Below are positions 26,160 to 33,474 of a stretch of 64,000 nt of DNA, one piece after another. Source of the stretch: Alloalcanivorax mobilis (GTDB lineage Bacteria; Pseudomonadota; Gammaproteobacteria; Pseudomonadales; Alcanivoracaceae); the NCBI RefSeq assembly GCF_002864685.1, contig NZ_NMQZ01000001.1, forward strand, positions 124,001-188,000, written 5' to 3'. Each line of letters opens with the position of its first letter. Positions within the stretch are counted from its first letter, which is position 1. The notes below the pieces were generated by a model. The model was given only the letters and a program-made list of their open reading frames with translations, ran no database searches and was not told the origin of the DNA. A program made the position numbers and the translations under genes.

Positions 26160-28109
26160 CTACGGCTCGCGCGCGGTGGCCCGCGCCGCCGGTCCTTTGC
26201 TAAAGCGGTGCACCAGATAGATCAGCAGCAGCAGACAAACGCCAACCAGATCGCTGATTTTTTCCGGATAGATCAAGGCCGCGCCGGCCAACAACGCCAC
26301 CAGCCGCTGAGCAAGGGAGAGCACGCCCACCTTATACAGGTAACCTTCGGTGGCCGAGGCAAGCAGCCAGATGGCGGTCACCGCGGTCACGGTGGAGAGC
26401 AGAATCGGCCCCAGCTCGCCCTGCAGGATCAGCGACGGGTTGATCACGAACAAAAACGGCAACACAAACAAAATGCCGCCCAGGCGCATGGCGTAAAGGC
26501 CGGTGCGCGTGGCGTTGGATTTGGCCACCCCGGCGGCGGTGATCGCCGCCAGCGCCACCGGTGGCGTGATGTAGGACATCATGCCCCAATAAAGAATGAA
26601 CAGGTGGCTGGCGAGCGGATTGAGCCCCGCATTGACCAGCGCCGGCGCCAGAAGAATGGAGAGAAAAATGTAGCAGGCGCTGACGGTCATGCCCATGCCC
26701 AGCACGAAGCTGGTCACCGCGCCCGCCGCCAGCATCAGCGGAATGCTGCCGTCGGCGTAAAGCAACAGCTCCCGGGAGAAGGCACCGGCCACGCCGGTGT
26801 AGGACAAACCGCCCACCACCAGGCCGATGCCGGCGAGAATCGCCACCAGATTGGAAACGCTCAGCGTCAGCTCGTTGATAAAGCCCAGGGCGCGTTTGCC
26901 GTTCATGCGATGGTTGCGTTTAAACAGCGAGATCACCAGCAGAACGGCGGTGGCGTAATAGGGCGCGTAGGCTTCCAGCCGCATCACCAGCAGCATATAG
27001 ATCAGCATCACCAGGCTGAACAGGTATGGCCAGCCGTCCTTGAGCGTTTCCTTGAGGTCGGGAATCTCTTCCTCGGGCATGCCTTTAAGGCCGCGCCGGG
27101 CGGCGTAGTTGTCGACCTGAAACAGCAGCGCCAAATAGAACAACAGGGCGGGCAGGAAGGCGGCGATCATAATTTCCGAGTAAGGCACGCCCAGGAACGA
27201 CGCCATGATAAACGCCACCGCGCCCATCACCGGCGGCATCAAGGTGCCGCCGGTGGAGGCGCAGGCTTCCACGGCGGCGGCGTAATGGGCCGGGTAGCCG
27301 GTCTTTTTCATGGTCGGAATAGTGATCGGGCCGGTAGTGAGAATGTTGGAAATCACGCTGCCCGACAGGCTGCCCAGAATACCGCTGGAGAGCACCGACA
27401 CCTTGGCCGGGCCGCCACGGCTGCGCCCCATCAGCGCAGTGGCGAAGCGCATAAAAAATTCACCGCCACCGGTGGCGGTGAGCGCGGCGCCAAACACCAC
27501 GAAGCCGATCACCAGTTGCGCCACCACCTGCATGGGAATACCGATCACACTCTCGACGCCGATCACGTGGGCACGCAGGGTTTCACCGAAGCCGTACTGA
27601 TTGCCCCACAGAAAACCGGGCATCGAATCCGCGTACAGCGGATAGCTGCCAAACAGCAGCGCCACCAGCAGCAAGGGCCAGCCGCCGCAGCGGCGCACGC
27701 CTTCCAGCACCAGCACCAGCAACACCGCCGAGGTCACGGTGGCTTCCGGCGGCGCGGAAAATTCCCAGCCCTGCTGAATCATCTCCAGGCCGTGCTGGCC
27801 CAGATAGGCGCAACTGATCAGCGCCGCCAGCGCCAATGGCCAGTCGTACCAGGACACCCGGTCGCGGGCACCGGACCAGGCGGGAAAACAAATAAAGGCG
27901 GCCGCCAGAAACAGGCCGATCAGATAATACAAATAGGCGTTGCCGAGGGGTTTGAAACCGAGCAGCTCCAGATTGAACGTCTGGTTGATCGCCATCAGCA
28001 AACCCAGCGTGCCCAACAGCATCGGCACCCAGTAGGCCACGCCACGCAGCCGCGTGGGCGTCACGGCCGCCGGCGCGGCGGTTTCGGAAGCGTCCAGAGA
28101 GGAAGTCAT
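26160..28109 (-). CDS. Fused TRAP transporter permease (DctMQ, TAXI type)
   Basis: A 649-residue inner-membrane permease joining the small (DctQ-like) and large (DctM-like) TRAP subunits in one chain, with about 16-18 hydrophobic helices. Diagnostic segments are SVLSSGILGSLSGSVISNIL, CASTGGTLMPPVMGAVAFIMASF and MMSYITPPVALAAITAAG. TAXI-type TRAP systems use such fused permeases with a periplasmic receptor, here encoded 83 bp upstream. Transport is powered by Na+ or H+ gradients and usually carries organic acids. The gene leads directly into the CoA-transferase genes. Confidence 0.93.
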   Translation of the reverse strand: MTSSLDASETAAPAAVTPTRLRGVAYWVPMLLGTLGLLMAINQTFNLELLGFKPLGNAYLYYLIGLFLAAAFICFPAWSGARDRVSWYDWPLALAALISCAYLGQHGLEMIQQGWEFSAPPEATVTSAVLLVLVLEGVRRCGGWPLLLVALLFGSYPLYADSMPGFLWGNQYGFGETLRAHVIGVESVIGIPMQVVAQLVIGFVVFGAALTATGGGEFFMRFATALMGRSRGGPAKVSVLSSGILGSLSGSVISNILTTGPITIPTMKKTGYPAHYAAAVEACASTGGTLMPPVMGAVAFIMASFLGVPYSEIMIAAFLPALLFYLALLFQVDNYAARRGLKGMPEEEIPDLKETLKDGWPYLFSLVMLIYMLLVMRLEAYAPYYATAVLLVISLFKRNHRMNGKRALGFINELTLSVSNLVAILAGIGLVVGGLSYTGVAGAFSRELLLYADGSIPLMLAAGAVTSFVLGMGMTVSACYIFLSILLAPALVNAGLNPLASHLFILYWGMMSYITPPVALAAITAAGVAKSNATRTGLYAMRLGGILFVLPFLFVINPSLILQGELGPILLSTVTAVTAIWLLASATEGYLYKVGVLSLAQRLVALLAGAALIYPEKISDLVGVCLLLLIYLVHRFSKGPAARATAREP

Positions 28110-28192
28110 GGTCGAATCTCAATGGTCAGGGGGACAAGACGGAGGGGAAAGAACAGCGGGGGCGGGCGCAATCGTCCACCCCCGTGTCAGGC

Positions 28193-29332
28193 TCACAGGG
28201 TGCCCAAAGCCTTGGTGCGGTATTGCTCCCAGATTTTCGCGAACTCTTCATCGCTTTTGCCTTCGCCGGCTTTCACCGCTTTCGGCCAGGCTTCCAGCAG
28301 CACGTTCAAACGGCGCGTGCGTTTGTCGTTCCAGGCCTGGGCTTCGTCGGTCCAGATGCCCTTCTCTTTCAAATAACGGATCGCGCCTTTATGAAACGGC
28401 ACGTCGGCGGCCGGCACACCGGATTCTTTCAGATCCCAGCGCGGCATTACCGAGGTGGCGTCCTTGTACATGCCGTAGGTTTCATCCAGCGCTTTGATAA
28501 AGGCGTACACCTCGTCTTCGCTGGCGTCCGCGCGCACCACCAGAACCGGGTAGCGGTAAGCGAGGATGTCCACCGGGTTCTCTTTGCTGATGCCCGCGCC
28601 CACCGTTTCGGTGTAGGGCTGGAAGAACGGCGCGACTTCACGCAGTCGTTTCCAGCCTTCTTTATCGGCGGCGGGCATGTCCAGCCAGCGAATGCCACGG
28701 GGCGATTGCTCAAGCTCGTACACGTGGCTGGGGGTGGTGGTGGTGCAGGAGGCATCGGCTTCGTTGCGGGCCAGCGAGCTCATGGCGTTGGCGTAGGTGG
28801 GGAACATCACCGCGTCGACGTCGTCGCGGGTAAGGCCGGCGAACGCCAGGAAGGCATCGCACTTGACGTTGATCGACGGGTTGCCGGCCACGTAGGCAAA
28901 GCGCTTGCCCTTGAGTTCCTTGAGGTTATGAATGTCGGCATCGGCGGCGGTAAAGATGCCGAACGACGACGGCCGACCCGCCACCGCGCGCAGATCCTGG
29001 GGGCCCCAGCGGCGCGCGGAGAAGTCGTATACGCCTTCCGCGGCGAAGAAGGTCTCCGTGGCCAGGAAGCCCACGTCCGCGCGTTTGGACAGCACCGGTT
29101 GCAGGCGGCCAATCGCCGAGCCGGAAGGCTGAATACGAATGCGGGTGCCGTATTTCTTGCCGAAGGCGTCGGCGATGGCGGAAGCCTCGGCGTAACCCGC
29201 CGAGCCCACGTCGTAGGCTGACCAGGTCATGGTGTCGGGCAGGCCTTCCGCCAGGGCGGGGGCGCTCAAGGAAACGGCGCCGCCCAGAAGGGCTGCAGCG
29301 ATTGCACGGCGTAAGCCGGTGACAGCGATCAT
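28193..29332 (-). CDS. TAXI-family TRAP solute-binding protein
   Basis: A 379-residue periplasmic receptor for the fused TRAP permease. The signal peptide (LRRAIAAALLGGAVSLSAPALA) is cleaved near residue 29, and the mature start LPDTMTWSAYDVGSAGYAEA is a typical TAXI ligand-site opening. Further landmarks include LSKRADVGFLATETFFAAEG and YTETVGAGISKENPVDI. ATG 29332 with GGAG six bases before it is preferred over a GTG four codons upstream. The ligand is unknown. The 218 bp before it are AT-rich and probably hold the operon promoter. Confidence 0.91.
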   Translation of the reverse strand: MIAVTGLRRAIAAALLGGAVSLSAPALAEGLPDTMTWSAYDVGSAGYAEASAIADAFGKKYGTRIRIQPSGSAIGRLQPVLSKRADVGFLATETFFAAEGVYDFSARRWGPQDLRAVAGRPSSFGIFTAADADIHNLKELKGKRFAYVAGNPSINVKCDAFLAFAGLTRDDVDAVMFPTYANAMSSLARNEADASCTTTTPSHVYELEQSPRGIRWLDMPAADKEGWKRLREVAPFFQPYTETVGAGISKENPVDILAYRYPVLVVRADASEDEVYAFIKALDETYGMYKDATSVMPRWDLKESGVPAADVPFHKGAIRYLKEKGIWTDEAQAWNDKRTRRLNVLLEAWPKAVKAGEGKSDEEFAKIWEQYRTKALGTL

Positions 29333-29550
29333 AGCGTTCTCCACGGTCTTGTTGTTTTGGGCGTCCCGCCCGTCGCAGCGATGCCGGTTTCCGGGGCATC
29401 GGCGGGAGCTTTAAACGCTAGTCTCGCGCCAAGGGGGTAGTCAACCTGTTTTCCCGAATTAACATAAAATATTCTTGTATATTGGGAAAAATGAGCAAGG
29501 GAGCACGCTCTAAAACGCTCCTTATAAGCAGTTATTTGCAAAAAAATGAA
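29333..29550 (-). promoter_or_regulatory. AT-rich leader of the TRAP/CoA-transferase operon
   Basis: This 218-bp space between iclR and the TRAP receptor is far richer in A and T than its surroundings (29453-29500 in particular). It is the likely promoter and IclR target for the operon. No strong consensus -35/-10 pair or perfect operator was seen, so boundaries are not assigned. Confidence 0.4.
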
Positions 29551-30339
29551 TTAAATGACATCCGGAAGAGAGCGGATTTCGTCGCGGATTACCTCGATCA
29601 CCATTTGCCGACGTTCGGGGTTCATACGCGAGACCACCGACGCCACGCTGATCGCCACGTATTGGCCGGTGTCCTGCACCTGAAACGCCACGCCCAGCGC
29701 CGCCACCTCCGGCACGATGCGGCCGTTATTAAAGGCGAAGCCATCCCGACGGCACTCCGCCAGGCCTTGTTTGACCTCGTCCAGGGTAATCCCGGAATAA
29801 CGCTCATAGCGGTCCCGGTTGCGCAGTAACATGCGCTCGCCTTCCGCTTCCGGCAGCAACGCCAGAAGCGCCAGAGCGCCGGCGCCGATGCCCAGCGGCC
29901 GTCGTGCTCCGGCCAGCAGGGTATTGGCGCTCACCGGGTAGCTGCCCTCGGCCACGTCGATGCACACCGAATCCTGATTGGAGCGAATCGACAAATAAGT
30001 GGATTCCTCGGTGCGCCGGGCAATTTTCGCCAACATCGGCCGCAGCCGGTGGCGCAAACGCAGATCCGGAGCCACCGCCTGGGCGGATTCGGCGATCTGC
30101 AGCAACTCGAAACCCACTTGATAGGTTTTCACATAGGGGTCGAAGGTGAGCAGCCCTTCGTGGGCCAGCGCACTGAGCAGACGATGGGTGGTGGCGGTGT
30201 TCATCTCCACTTCTCGGGCGATCCGCGACAAAGTGCCGCCGGTGGGAAAGGTGCGTGCCACCGTGCGCAACAACAACGAAGCCTTGGCAAGCGTGGTGCT
30301 GGAGGCGCCATTTCTGGCGGAGGTTTCAGTTTTGGCCAT
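29551..30339 (-). CDS. IclR-family transcriptional regulator
   Basis: A 262-residue regulator with the N-terminal winged helix (LAKASLLLRTVARTFPTGGTLSRIAREV, then NTATTHRLLSALAHEGLL) and the C-terminal IclR effector domain (STYLSIRSNQDSVCIDVAEGSYPV, PLGIGAGALALLALLP). Such proteins sense small organic acids, often aromatic or oxo acids, and control adjacent catabolic genes. It is upstream of and codirectional with the TRAP/CoA-transferase operon, which it probably controls. The start follows AGGGATC. A perfect GTAAT-TTT-ATTAC inverted repeat lies 42 bp upstream of its start and may be an autoregulatory site. Confidence 0.92.
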   Translation of the reverse strand: MAKTETSARNGASSTTLAKASLLLRTVARTFPTGGTLSRIAREVEMNTATTHRLLSALAHEGLLTFDPYVKTYQVGFELLQIAESAQAVAPDLRLRHRLRPMLAKIARRTEESTYLSIRSNQDSVCIDVAEGSYPVSANTLLAGARRPLGIGAGALALLALLPEAEGERMLLRNRDRYERYSGITLDEVKQGLAECRRDGFAFNNGRIVPEVAALGVAFQVQDTGQYVAISVASVVSRMNPERRQMVIEVIRDEIRSLPDVI

Positions 30340-30381
30340 GATCCCTGAGAGCCGCTCCCGTCGGACACTTCTCGTAATTTG

Positions 30382-30394
30382 GTAATTTTATTAC
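30382..30394. promoter_or_regulatory. Inverted repeat upstream of iclR-type gene
   Basis: GTAAT-TTT-ATTAC is a perfect 5-base dyad in an AT-rich 109-bp space before the IclR gene. It may be the regulator's own site, but so short a palindrome in AT-rich DNA could be chance. Confidence 0.3.
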
Positions 30395-30448
30395 AAAATA
30401 CGATAAATCATCCGGAACGCTTATGCCAATTCACACCTGGGCAGCCGG

Positions 30449-31144
30449 TCACTCACCGCCGGGCGCCACGCTGACGTCCGTGAACAACAGGTCCACGGTG
30501 GCGGCGCTGGCCCGATATTCGCTTTTCATGGCGTCCAGGTGATCCAGTGCCTCGTTGCGCAGGTAAGGCGCTTCCAGGCAGATGATCTGGTAGACCCCTT
30601 GGCGCAGCAGGGCGCGGTCCAGGTTTTCATCGCCGGCGGCGTCGGGATTCAGGCCATGGGTAAAGCCCGGCCAGGATGCCGCCAGCAGCCAGGTGTTCAT
30701 CAGCAGGCCGCGCAGCTCTTCGTCGCTGGCGGCGATCAGACCGCTGTCGCGCAGGCCCTGGTAGATCGACAGGCCGCGCTCCAGGCTGGCGGCCACGAAG
30801 GTCTTATAACGACGCCGCAGCTCCGGGTCCTGGAGCAGAAAGTGCGCCAGGTCCCGGTGTAGGAAGCGCCCTTGCCACATGGATTCCAGAATCCCCTCGA
30901 AGTAGCGCATTTTATCCTGCCAGGTGAGCGGCCCGCTGGGCGCCGGCAGCCACTCCAACAGGCGCTCCTGATAGCGATCGAACAATGCCGAGACAATCGC
31001 CGCCTTATTGCGGTAATGGTAATACAGGTTGCCCGGGCTGATGCCCAGCGCCTCGGCGATATGGTTGGTGGTGACGTTGCGCTCGCCATGACGGTTAAAC
31101 AGGGCCAGCGCGGTGTCCAGAATACGTGCTTTGGTGCCGGTCAT
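30449..31144 (-). CDS. TetR-family repressor of alcohol/aldehyde module
   Basis: A 231-residue TetR-type repressor. The N-terminal helix-turn-helix reads TKARILDTALALFNRHGERNVTTNHIAEALGISPGNLYYHYRNKAAIV, given here as the landmark of residues 4-51 (split: helix-turn-helix core NHIAEALGISPGNLYYHY). The C-terminal domain is larger and aromatic-rich, as in regulators sensing hydrophobic ligands. ATG 31144 (MTGTKAR) is chosen because the earlier in-frame start would overlap the operator at 31187-31202. It is divergent from the aldehyde dehydrogenase/GMC genes, and the shared space holds one excellent palindrome. Confidence 0.88.
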   Translation of the reverse strand: MTGTKARILDTALALFNRHGERNVTTNHIAEALGISPGNLYYHYRNKAAIVSALFDRYQERLLEWLPAPSGPLTWQDKMRYFEGILESMWQGRFLHRDLAHFLLQDPELRRRYKTFVAASLERGLSIYQGLRDSGLIAASDEELRGLLMNTWLLAASWPGFTHGLNPDAAGDENLDRALLRQGVYQIICLEAPYLRNEALDHLDAMKSEYRASAATVDLLFTDVSVAPGGE

Positions 31145-31178
31145 ATGGAGCCAAATTTCGCTGTGGTTAAACGGAGTG

Positions 31179-31202
31179 TTGACCTCTAGAGTATTTACTC
31201 TA
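31179..31202 (+). promoter_or_regulatory. Operator and -35 region in tetR/aldehyde dehydrogenase divergent promoter
   Basis: A perfect palindrome TAGAGTA-TT-TACTCTA occupies 31187-31202, in the middle of the 118-bp space between the TetR gene and the aldehyde dehydrogenase gene. TTGACC at 31179-31184 is a good -35 for rightward transcription; a -10 near 31202-31207 is poor. A repressor bound to the palindrome would cover the -35/-10 spacer, fitting TetR control of both genes. Confidence 0.65.
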
Positions 31203-31262
31203 AAAATCCCGGAGTGGCTAATCAATCACTGAATAACAACGACGCTTCCAGGGAGGCGCATT

Positions 31263-32705
31263 ATGGTCGCCGAAATCAAGGAACTCCAAACCGAAAACCA
31301 GCACATCGAGCGCATGCGCGCTGTGTTCGCCGCCCAACAGACGGCGGCGCGCCGGCAGCCCTATCCCGGTGCCGCCCAGCGCATCGAACACATCAAACAA
31401 CTCAAACCGATGTTGCTGGACAACATGGACGCCTGGATCGAGGCCCTTAACGCGGACTTCGGCAACCGCTCCGCCGATGAAACCAAGCTCGCCGAGCTGC
31501 TCACCAGCGTGGAGGGCATCAAATACCACGCCAGGCATCTGAGCAAATGGATGAAGCCCGCCAAGCGCAAGGTCGGCGCCGCCCAGTGGCCGGGCAAGGT
31601 GTGGGTGGAATACCAGCCGCTCGGCGTGGTCGGCATCATCGTGCCCTGGAACTACCCGCTGTATCTGGCCATTGGCCCGCTGCTCTCGGCACTGGCCGCC
31701 GGCAACCGGGTGATGATCAAGATGAGCGAATCGACGCCGCGCACCGGCGCCTTGCTCGAAGAGCTGATCGGCAAAACCTTCGCCGAGGAGCACGTGGCGG
31801 TGATCAACGGCGAGGTCGAAGTGGCGGCGGCGTTCTCCAGCCTGCCTTTCGATCATTTGCTGTTCACCGGCTCCACCTCGGTGGGCAAGCACATCATGCG
31901 CGCCGCCGCCGAGAATCTGACACCGGTAACCCTGGAGCTGGGTGGCAAGAGCCCATGCATCATCGGCCAGGATTTTCCCATGAAGGACGCCGCTGAGCGC
32001 ATCGCCTTCGGCAAATGCCTGAACAGCGGCCAGACCTGCGTGGCCCCGGATTACATCCTCTGCCCGGAGCAGCGTGTCGATGAGTTCGTGGACGCCTGGA
32101 AATCCCAGGTGGCGAAGCACTACCCGACCATGCTCGACAACCCCGATTACACCAGCATCATCAACGAACGCCAGCACCGGCGGCTCACCGGCTACCTGCA
32201 AGAGGCCAACGACAAAGGCGCGCGCGTGGTGGAGATCAATCCCGCCAACGAGGATTTCAGCAACAGCCGCAAAATCCCTCACACCCTGGTGCTCAACGTC
32301 AGCGACGAGATGAAAATCGCCCACGATGAAATCTTCGGGCCGATCATGCTGGTGGTGCCCTACAAAACCCTCGACGACGCCATTGCCTACGTCAATGAAC
32401 GCCCCCGGCCGCTGGCGCTGTACTACTTCGATTGGAACGCCGACAACGGCCAGCGGGTGCTGCACGAAACCCATTCCGGCGGCGTCTGCCTCAACGACAC
32501 CATCACCCAGGTGGGCGTGGACGATATCCCGTTCGGCGGCGTCGGCCCCTCCGGCATGGGCCATTACCACGGCCAGGAAGGTTTTCTGACCTTTTCCAAA
32601 GCCAAGGGCGTGTACAAGAAAGGCAAGATGAACGCCACCAAGCACATCCTGCCCCCCTATGGCCGTGGCATGCAGAAACTGGTCTACAAGCTGTTGCTGA
32701 AATAG
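31263..32705 (+). CDS. Coniferyl-aldehyde-dehydrogenase-type NAD(P)+ aldehyde dehydrogenase
   Basis: A 480-residue aldehyde dehydrogenase oxidising an aldehyde to its acid. The catalytic Cys is C259 in NSGQTCVAPDY and the general-base Glu is E225 in LELGGKSP. The cofactor region IIVPWNYPLYLAIGPLLSALAAGN is intact. The overall pattern, including KVWVEYQPLGVVG and the C-terminal KAKGVYKKGKMNATKHILPPYG, is that of the coniferyl-aldehyde/fatty-aldehyde branch, whose members act on hydrophobic aldehydes. GGGAGG precedes the start. It probably forms an operon with the Tat lipoprotein and GMC oxidoreductase genes downstream, oxidising the aldehyde made by the latter. Confidence 0.91.
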   Translation: MVAEIKELQTENQHIERMRAVFAAQQTAARRQPYPGAAQRIEHIKQLKPMLLDNMDAWIEALNADFGNRSADETKLAELLTSVEGIKYHARHLSKWMKPAKRKVGAAQWPGKVWVEYQPLGVVGIIVPWNYPLYLAIGPLLSALAAGNRVMIKMSESTPRTGALLEELIGKTFAEEHVAVINGEVEVAAAFSSLPFDHLLFTGSTSVGKHIMRAAAENLTPVTLELGGKSPCIIGQDFPMKDAAERIAFGKCLNSGQTCVAPDYILCPEQRVDEFVDAWKSQVAKHYPTMLDNPDYTSIINERQHRRLTGYLQEANDKGARVVEINPANEDFSNSRKIPHTLVLNVSDEMKIAHDEIFGPIMLVVPYKTLDDAIAYVNERPRPLALYYFDWNADNGQRVLHETHSGGVCLNDTITQVGVDDIPFGGVGPSGMGHYHGQEGFLTFSKAKGVYKKGKMNATKHILPPYGRGMQKLVYKLLLK

Positions 32706-32712
32706 ACCGGCG

Positions 32713-32736
32713 ACGGCCGCCCCAACCGGCGGCCGT
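32713..32736 (+). other. Strong hairpin between aldehyde dehydrogenase and Tat lipoprotein genes
   Basis: Perfect nine-base GC arms ACGGCCGCC and GGCGGCCGT surround a six-base loop, eight bases after the aldehyde dehydrogenase stop. There is no T-run, so it may be an mRNA-stabilising or partial-termination element that sets different levels of the upstream and downstream genes. Confidence 0.5.
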
Positions 32737-32768
32737 ATACCAACAATAACGAAACAGAGTCTACGTTT

Positions 32769-33335
32769 ATGGACCAGGGAATCGACCGGCGCGGTGCCGA
32801 CCGCCGCGGCATAGGCCGCCGTGGTTTTCTCAAGCTCGGCTTCTGGGGCAGCGCGGCGCTCGCCAGCGGCGCCGCGCTGACACCGCTGCTCACCGGCTGC
32901 AGCCGCAGCGACACCCCGGCCGCCGGCTTTGCCCACCTGCGCGACAACGACGTCAGCCTGCTGCGGCCGCTGGTCAAACCGGTGCTTGGCGGCGGCCTGG
33001 CGGCGGTACCCGGCGCCACCGCCGACGACGCCCTGCACGCCTTTGATCGCCTGCTGGAAGGCGGCTACGCCGGCACCCGGGATCAGTTGTTCCAACTGAT
33101 GGACCTGCTGCAACTGGGCGCCGCGCGCTGGTGGCTGACCGGCACCTGGGCCGCGTTCGCCGATCAGAGCGACACCGAACTCGCCGCTACCCTGGCGCAG
33201 TGGCAGAGCAAGGAAGGCTTCGCCCAGCTCGCCTTTAAAGGGCTCACCCAGCCGCTCGGCATGGCCTGGTACGTCACCCCGGAAGCCGCCTTAAGCACCG
33301 GCTACCCGGGCCCGCCGCGCACCGGCAACGTCTGA
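32769..33335 (+). CDS. Tat-exported lipoprotein, small subunit partner of GMC dehydrogenase
   Basis: A 188-residue protein with a twin-arginine signal, R17-R18 in GRRGFLKLGFWG, and a lipobox LLTGC with the cysteine at residue 44, suggesting Tat export followed by lipidation. The mature part is helical and ends in AWYVTPEAALSTGYPGPPR, the terminal pattern of the gluconate-2-dehydrogenase subunit 3 family. In FAD-dependent sugar dehydrogenases such small subunits carry the signal and bring the signal-less catalytic subunit across the membrane as a hitchhiker. The GMC oxidoreductase encoded next, without a signal peptide of its own, fits as that partner. The start has only a weak ribosome site. 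The family call is good; the hitchhiker role is inferred. Confidence 0.82.
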   Translation: MDQGIDRRGADRRGIGRRGFLKLGFWGSAALASGAALTPLLTGCSRSDTPAAGFAHLRDNDVSLLRPLVKPVLGGGLAAVPGATADDALHAFDRLLEGGYAGTRDQLFQLMDLLQLGAARWWLTGTWAAFADQSDTELAATLAQWQSKEGFAQLAFKGLTQPLGMAWYVTPEAALSTGYPGPPRTGNV

Positions 33336-33348
33336 TTGCCGTGGCGCG

Positions 33349-33468
33349 AACCACCGCTGTGCAAGCGGATAACAACAACAGCGCGGCGAACAACCGCCAT
33401 GCGCAGCGAATAACAGCTGTGCATAGCCAATAACCGCCATGCGCAGCCAATAACAGCAATGAGGAGCA
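33349..33468 (+). repeat. Six 20-base degenerate tandem units leading into the GMC gene
   Basis: The 139-bp gap before the GMC oxidoreductase gene consists mostly of six 20-base units at 33349, 33369, 33389, 33409, 33429 and 33449. Units 3 and 5 are nearly identical (AACCGCCATGCGCAGC core), as are parts of units 4 and 6 (AATAACAGC). The last unit supplies the GAGGAG ribosome site of the GMC gene. Units 3, 4 and 5 each contain a start codon, three codons and TAA, giving tiny frames. Confidence 0.85.
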
Positions 33469-33474
33469 CGGGTC

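Noticed and set aside
26208-28376. A 722-codon frame opposite the TRAP permease
   Set aside because: Histidine/glutamine-rich shadow of a membrane-protein gene with no start context or family pattern.
33349-33468. Possible CRISPR array in the 20-base repeats
   Set aside because: The units are contiguous and degenerate with no unique spacers, and there are no cas genes.
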